Source: Mesobacillus harenae (GTDB lineage: Bacteria > Bacillota > Bacilli > Bacillales > Cytobacillaceae). Taken from it: a DNA stretch of 64,000 nucleotides. The translations under genes were made by a program, and so were the position numbers. The stretch is taken from NCBI RefSeq assembly GCF_013343715.1, contig NZ_JABUNR010000004.1:1-64000 (forward strand), in the 5' to 3' direction. How positions within the stretch are numbered: the stretch's first letter is position 1; each line of letters opens with the position of its first letter. Under the pieces are notes generated by a model. It saw only the letters and a program-made list of their open reading frames with translations. It did no database searches and was not told the origin of the DNA. Below are positions 60,939 through 64,000 of the stretch, piece after piece.

Positions 60939-61052
60939 CCATACACGCAAACTTACCGGATAGCATAAAACTCCTTTCTCTTATTATATGAAAAAGACAT
61001 TCTTTGTATGAAACAGATATTACAGAAAACTCAATTAGTTAAAAGGCGGCCC

Positions 61053-61604
61053 TTAAGTATGTAATCTAGTCCAGTCTTTCGCCAGCATCCCATATACTAC
61101 AAGATCATGAAATTTTCCATGGATCTTCTCGCCGTCCCGAATGGTTCCTTCTTTAGTAAAGCCTAGCCTTTCGGGAATAGCACGGCTTTTTAGGTTCTTG
61201 GTACCACACCTTACCTCAATCCGATTAAGACCAAGCTGGTAAAAGGCATGATGGATTAAAGCTGAAGCAACTCGAGTCATAATCCCTTTACCCTGAGTGT
61301 CCGCAGCCAGATAATAACCGATACTTGCCGAAGAATTGGCCCAATCAATCTCGTTAAAACCCGCAGCCCCCTTTAATATTCCTTTATATCTGATGCCTGT
61401 GTTAAATCCTTTTTCTTCAGAAAACTGACGCAGCCACATGGGAATAATTTCATGATATTGTAACGGTGAGACAATGCTGTCTACCCAAGGAAGCCATTTT
61501 CGTAAATGATGTCTGTTAGTATCTACAAGATAAAATAATTCACCAGCATGATGTAATTGGAATAGCTGCAGTTCTATTTCTTTGTCGACTTTTAATGTAA
61601 ACAT
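61053..61604 (-). CDS. GNAT acetyltransferase (RimL/YdaF type)
   Basis: A 183-residue N-acetyltransferase: RHHLRKWLPWVDS opening, ASIGYYLAADTQGKGIMTRVASALIHHAF with the acetyl-CoA loop, LNRIEVRCGTKNLKSRAIPERLGFTKEG. The layout matches ribosomal-protein-serine acetyltransferases and B. subtilis YdaF. The protein or small-molecule acceptor is unknown. ATG follows AAAGGAGTGTTATC. Confidence 0.9.
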   Translation of the reverse strand: MFTLKVDKEIELQLFQLHHAGELFYLVDTNRHHLRKWLPWVDSIVSPLQYHEIIPMWLRQFSEEKGFNTGIRYKGILKGAAGFNEIDWANSSASIGYYLAADTQGKGIMTRVASALIHHAFYQLGLNRIEVRCGTKNLKSRAIPERLGFTKEGTIRDGEKIHGKFHDLVVYGMLAKDWTRLHT

Positions 61605-61886
61605 GATAACACTCCTTTCAGAAAATGCTTACAGCAGAGTTGTTTAAATATATCCAGTCAGCTAAAGGGATAGACCTTGTTTCCAGGCGGACCTCTATAC
61701 AAACTGCTGTAATAGGAGCACTAACAATAAGGGTGAGGAAATGCTTTTTAATTCCTGCTTCAGCTGTCCGAATAAACCTCGGATTCGGACTCATCAGTAG
61801 CTGCGTATACAGACACAGCCGAAAAAAGTAAAGTTTTATCCAGGAATTTCACAGGTTAATATCGAGAGTTCTGAAAAGAATTAGCA

Positions 61887-61920
61887 AAAACCGCACTCGC
61901 ATTAGTGCGGTTTTCGTTAT
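61887..61920. terminator. Bidirectional terminator-like hairpin
   Basis: Perfect 11-bp stem AAAACCGCACT/AGTGCGGTTTT with T-runs on both sides. It can end leftward transcripts from the histidine kinase gene. Confidence 0.8.
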
Positions 61921-62055
61921 TGTTTATAAAAGATCTGAGTTGTGGGAGTTATGCATTGTCTATAATGTACCTCCGCCTTCGAACCCTGTAAGTGTCCTTT
62001 ATCTCTCAGGCTTAAGCAGCCAGTTAATATGGCTTAGCGGGTTGCCGTGATTTTT

Positions 62056-63183
62056 TCATTTATGGCTGCCATTTGGCAATAGTATTACAAAAGTGGTTAG
62101 GTCTGTTTCTGATGTACATGTAAGAATTCCTTTATGCTTTTCGATAATTTCCCGGCAAACAAATAAGCCTAGACCTGTACCCAGTTTTTTGGTCGTTACA
62201 AACGGCTCGAAGATCGATTTTAAGAGGCTATCTGGAATCATTGGCCCATTATTAGTAATCTCCATTTTGATATGGGTATTGTTTATGGGAGAGCTTTTAA
62301 TTGTAATGACTGGATCATCACGATATTGGCTCAAGACATCAATTGCATTAAAAATAATATTGATTAACACCTGTCTTATTTCATCTGCGTATCCGCAAAT
62401 TTCCATGTCTATCTCAGTTTCTTTAATAACCTTAACTTTAGCATCGAGGATACTTGGATATAAAAACGCAAGTACTTCTTCGAGCATGACATTTAAGGAA
62501 AACACCGTTTTTTCTTTTCCGATCAATTCTTTTTTAGATAGCAACAGGTACTGCGAAATTTGAAAATTTAGCTGTCCAAGCTCGTTTGAGATAATATCCA
62601 AATACTTCATCTCTGGGTGATCCGATTTTAACAGCTGGATAAAGCCCTGAATTGAGGTGAGCGGGTTGCGGAACTCGTGAATAAAGCTTGAGGTCATCTG
62701 CCCGAGGATTGTAAGTCTGTCTTTATGAGTAGAGTCTATAAATTGGTTTTTCTCTTCAATTACTTTGTTTTTTTGTTGTTCATAATAAGAAACTGCATAA
62801 TACAAAAAATAGTCAAAACAATAATTAATTTTTTCAATGGAATATTGAAGAGTTTCCTTTTCTATGTTCAGCTTATTCATGTATTTATATATTACAGACC
62901 TGCCAAGATTTGTATTAAACACAAACTCGCCAATGTTTATATTTGCTTCAGCTCGCTCGTCTGCAACCAGAAAGGCTAGTTTTTGCAAGTGATCATCAAG
63001 CTCAGCCTCTGATTTGGAAAATACATCTAAAATGATGTTAAACATTGAAGCAGCATTATCCTTAACTTTCTCTTTGTATGGATCATCGTCAGATAACAAT
63101 ACTTTTTTATTCCAATCATCGAGAAGGTTCTCTTTCTCAGTTTCCAAAAATGCTGTTAGTTTTTGATTAGTTACAGATACCAA
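62056..63183 (-). CDS. Orphan sensor histidine kinase (sporulation-kinase-like)
   Basis: A 375-residue soluble kinase. Residues 1-145 form a helical sensor (NLLDDWNKKVLLSDDDPYKE, INYCFDYFLYYAVSYYEQQK). Then HisKA with SSFIHEFRNPLTSIQGFIQLL (phospho-His) and HATPase with NIIFNAIDVL, TNNGP and LGTGLGLFVCREI. The architecture resembles phosphorelay kinases that feed Spo0F. No membrane segment and no adjacent regulator; partner unknown. The start is TTG 63183 after AGGAGGTTAC. Confidence 0.9.
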   Translation of the reverse strand: MVSVTNQKLTAFLETEKENLLDDWNKKVLLSDDDPYKEKVKDNAASMFNIILDVFSKSEAELDDHLQKLAFLVADERAEANINIGEFVFNTNLGRSVIYKYMNKLNIEKETLQYSIEKINYCFDYFLYYAVSYYEQQKNKVIEEKNQFIDSTHKDRLTILGQMTSSFIHEFRNPLTSIQGFIQLLKSDHPEMKYLDIISNELGQLNFQISQYLLLSKKELIGKEKTVFSLNVMLEEVLAFLYPSILDAKVKVIKETEIDMEICGYADEIRQVLINIIFNAIDVLSQYRDDPVITIKSSPINNTHIKMEITNNGPMIPDSLLKSIFEPFVTTKKLGTGLGLFVCREIIEKHKGILTCTSETDLTTFVILLPNGSHK

Positions 63184-63790
63184 TTAAGTAACCTCCTTAG
63201 TTTTGACATTACAGGATATGATTTATGAATTTACTAAGCCCGACAAAGGACTAGTAAGCTTTCGCTATTAACGGTTAAGGTTAGTGCAGGTGAAGAGACA
63301 TTCTTTAAGAGTATTTAACTTAGTTGCTTAATTTTCAGCAGTGTTGATTGGAGTGAAGGCAATTGATTCCTGGAAAAACCGTGAGCATTCCCTTCGTGCG
63401 TGGACTTATTCGAAAAATGATAAATCAGTTCCCTGCTGGAGCAGAAATATAGGATGATCCCATAGGTGTATCAGCGGCGAGGAGGCAGGTTTTTTCAGAT
63501 AGAGAAAATAACCTCTCCGACCACCCAGTTTAACGGAACCTAACGTATAAGGAACTAGTTATTAGCCAAATATTTTTCAAAACATCTATGACTTATTCGC
63601 TAAAGTGGTGTATTTTCCTCTGTCGAAATTTAGGAAATTATATTTTCATCTTTAAATCAGGGCTTATTTCCTATTTTTGAGGATTTATTATTGGCAATGA
63701 TTCTTGTAAGAATATGATAGCCTGCCCAAAGAAACCTTGATATTTTTGCAGTTTAATAGTATATTCAATAGTGTTAATTGATAAAAAAAT
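63184..63790. other. Non-coding stretch with a degenerate family-2 repeat
   Basis: AT-rich and without ORFs that have a ribosome binding site. At about 63338-63420 a degenerate relative of the 15707-15825 repeat reads in opposite orientation (GTTGATTGGAGTGAAGGCAA, CCGTGAGCATTCCC). Nothing else recognised. Confidence 0.45.
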
Positions 63791-63791
63791 A

Positions 63792-63882
63792 CCACAAGGG
63801 GAGCTGTGTTATAGCAGCTGAGAGTGAGCGATTGAGTTCTGACCCTTCGAACCTGTTAGTTAATTCTAGCGTAGGAATGTGG
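63792..63882 (+). promoter_or_regulatory. TPP (THI-box) riboswitch
   Basis: P1 arms CCACA/TGTGG enclose the conserved GGGGAGC, GCTGAGAGTGAG, ACCCTTCGAACCTG and CTAGCGTAGGAATG. Thiamine pyrophosphate binding should promote the following terminator and switch the downstream gene off. Confidence 0.93.
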
Positions 63883-63895
63883 ATTTGATGGAAAA

Positions 63896-63938
63896 GCAAT
63901 AAAAGGCCATCCTATGCCGCCTTTTATTGCTTTTTTTA
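63896..63938 (+). terminator. Terminator of the TPP riboswitch
   Basis: Perfect 12-bp stem GCAATAAAAGGC/GCCTTTTATTGC followed by seven T, 14 bases after the aptamer. Confidence 0.9.
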
Positions 63939-63997
63939 TTGTGTAAATCCTAGGGGAGAAGAACAGAACCTCATTCTATTAGAAGGGGGATATGAAT

Positions 63998-64000
63998 ATG
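63998..64000 (+). CDS. Start codon of a thiamine-regulated gene (partial)
   Basis: ATG at the window edge, 7 bases after AAGGGGGA. Only the start codon is inside the window; an alternative ATG at 63992 is too close to the ribosome binding site. The TPP riboswitch upstream predicts a thiamine synthesis or uptake gene. Confidence 0.6.

Noticed and set aside
61625..61831. 68-codon frame right of the acetyltransferase gene
   Set aside because: It begins within the leader of the opposite-strand gene, has no ribosome binding site, and the product resembles no family I know.
61975..62015. Glycine-riboswitch-like words (CCGCC, TGTCC, ATCTCTCAGGC)
   Set aside because: The order and helices do not form a glycine aptamer and no glycine-cleavage gene follows on that strand.

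Overview
The window is a chromosomal segment of an endospore-forming member of the Bacillaceae (low-GC Firmicute). Evidence: sporulation genes (prkA, yhbH, spoVR, two H-type small acid-soluble spore proteins, a YtvI-like protein, a Spo0M-like protein), strong GGAGG-type ribosome binding sites, frequent GTG/TTG starts, and long blocks collinear with the Bacillus subtilis yhb, yhc and yhd regions. The species cannot be named from sequence alone.

Layout. 1-1.8 kb: the 3' end of a ribosomal RNA operon (5S rRNA) followed by 15 tRNA genes in nearly the B. subtilis trnD order, with a duplicated 5' fragment of initiator tRNA and no tRNA-Thr between Phe and Tyr. 2-10.3 kb: queG, yhbB-like amidase, trmL, nitroreductase, then prkA and yhbH behind sigma-E-like promoters. 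10.6-25.4 kb: housekeeping and envelope genes (YdcF, nucleotidyltransferase, glycosyltransferase, polysaccharide deacetylase, NRDE, SurA-like lipoprotein, HIT, a TerC protein behind a manganese riboswitch, DegV, HAD phosphatase, 3-methyladenine glycosylase, proC, YtvI-like), separated by several repeat-rich non-coding stretches. 25.4-31 kb: two sspH paralogues around a YitT protein and a purine permease, then redox and stress genes. 31-43 kb: collinear with B. subtilis yhcT to spoVR (yhcT, yhcU, yhcX, pgcA, yhcY, yhcZ, yhdB, yhdC, spoVR) with an inserted small-ORF/MFS pair.

43-50 kb is the most distinctive part, a metal and metalloid resistance island. A leftward operon carries arsR, a small protein with a Cys-rich tail, an FCSCS-motif permease, a small CC protein and another small protein; three ATCAA/TTGAT palindromes mark it as an ArsR regulon. 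A stand-alone response-regulator receiver follows, whose only well-placed start is ATT. Rightward come cadC, cadA, a methyltransferase and a CzcD-type zinc/cadmium exporter. cadA has an in-frame TGA exactly where the first cysteine of its CxxC metal-binding motif should be. A second gene (polysaccharide deacetylase, 13.26 kb) also has an in-frame TGA at codon 5 after a well-placed ATG.

50-64 kb: a tcyABC-like cystine ABC transporter, a YhgE/Pip remnant, a PadR/HAAS-domain pair followed by two identical 21-bp palindromes before a DUF4173 membrane protein, a B12-binding-type radical SAM protein next to a long dispersed repeat, a CNNM/CorC-type transporter with a structured leader, an acetyltransferase, an orphan histidine kinase, and a TPP riboswitch whose gene starts at the window edge. 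No CRISPR array, complete insertion sequence or prophage was seen.
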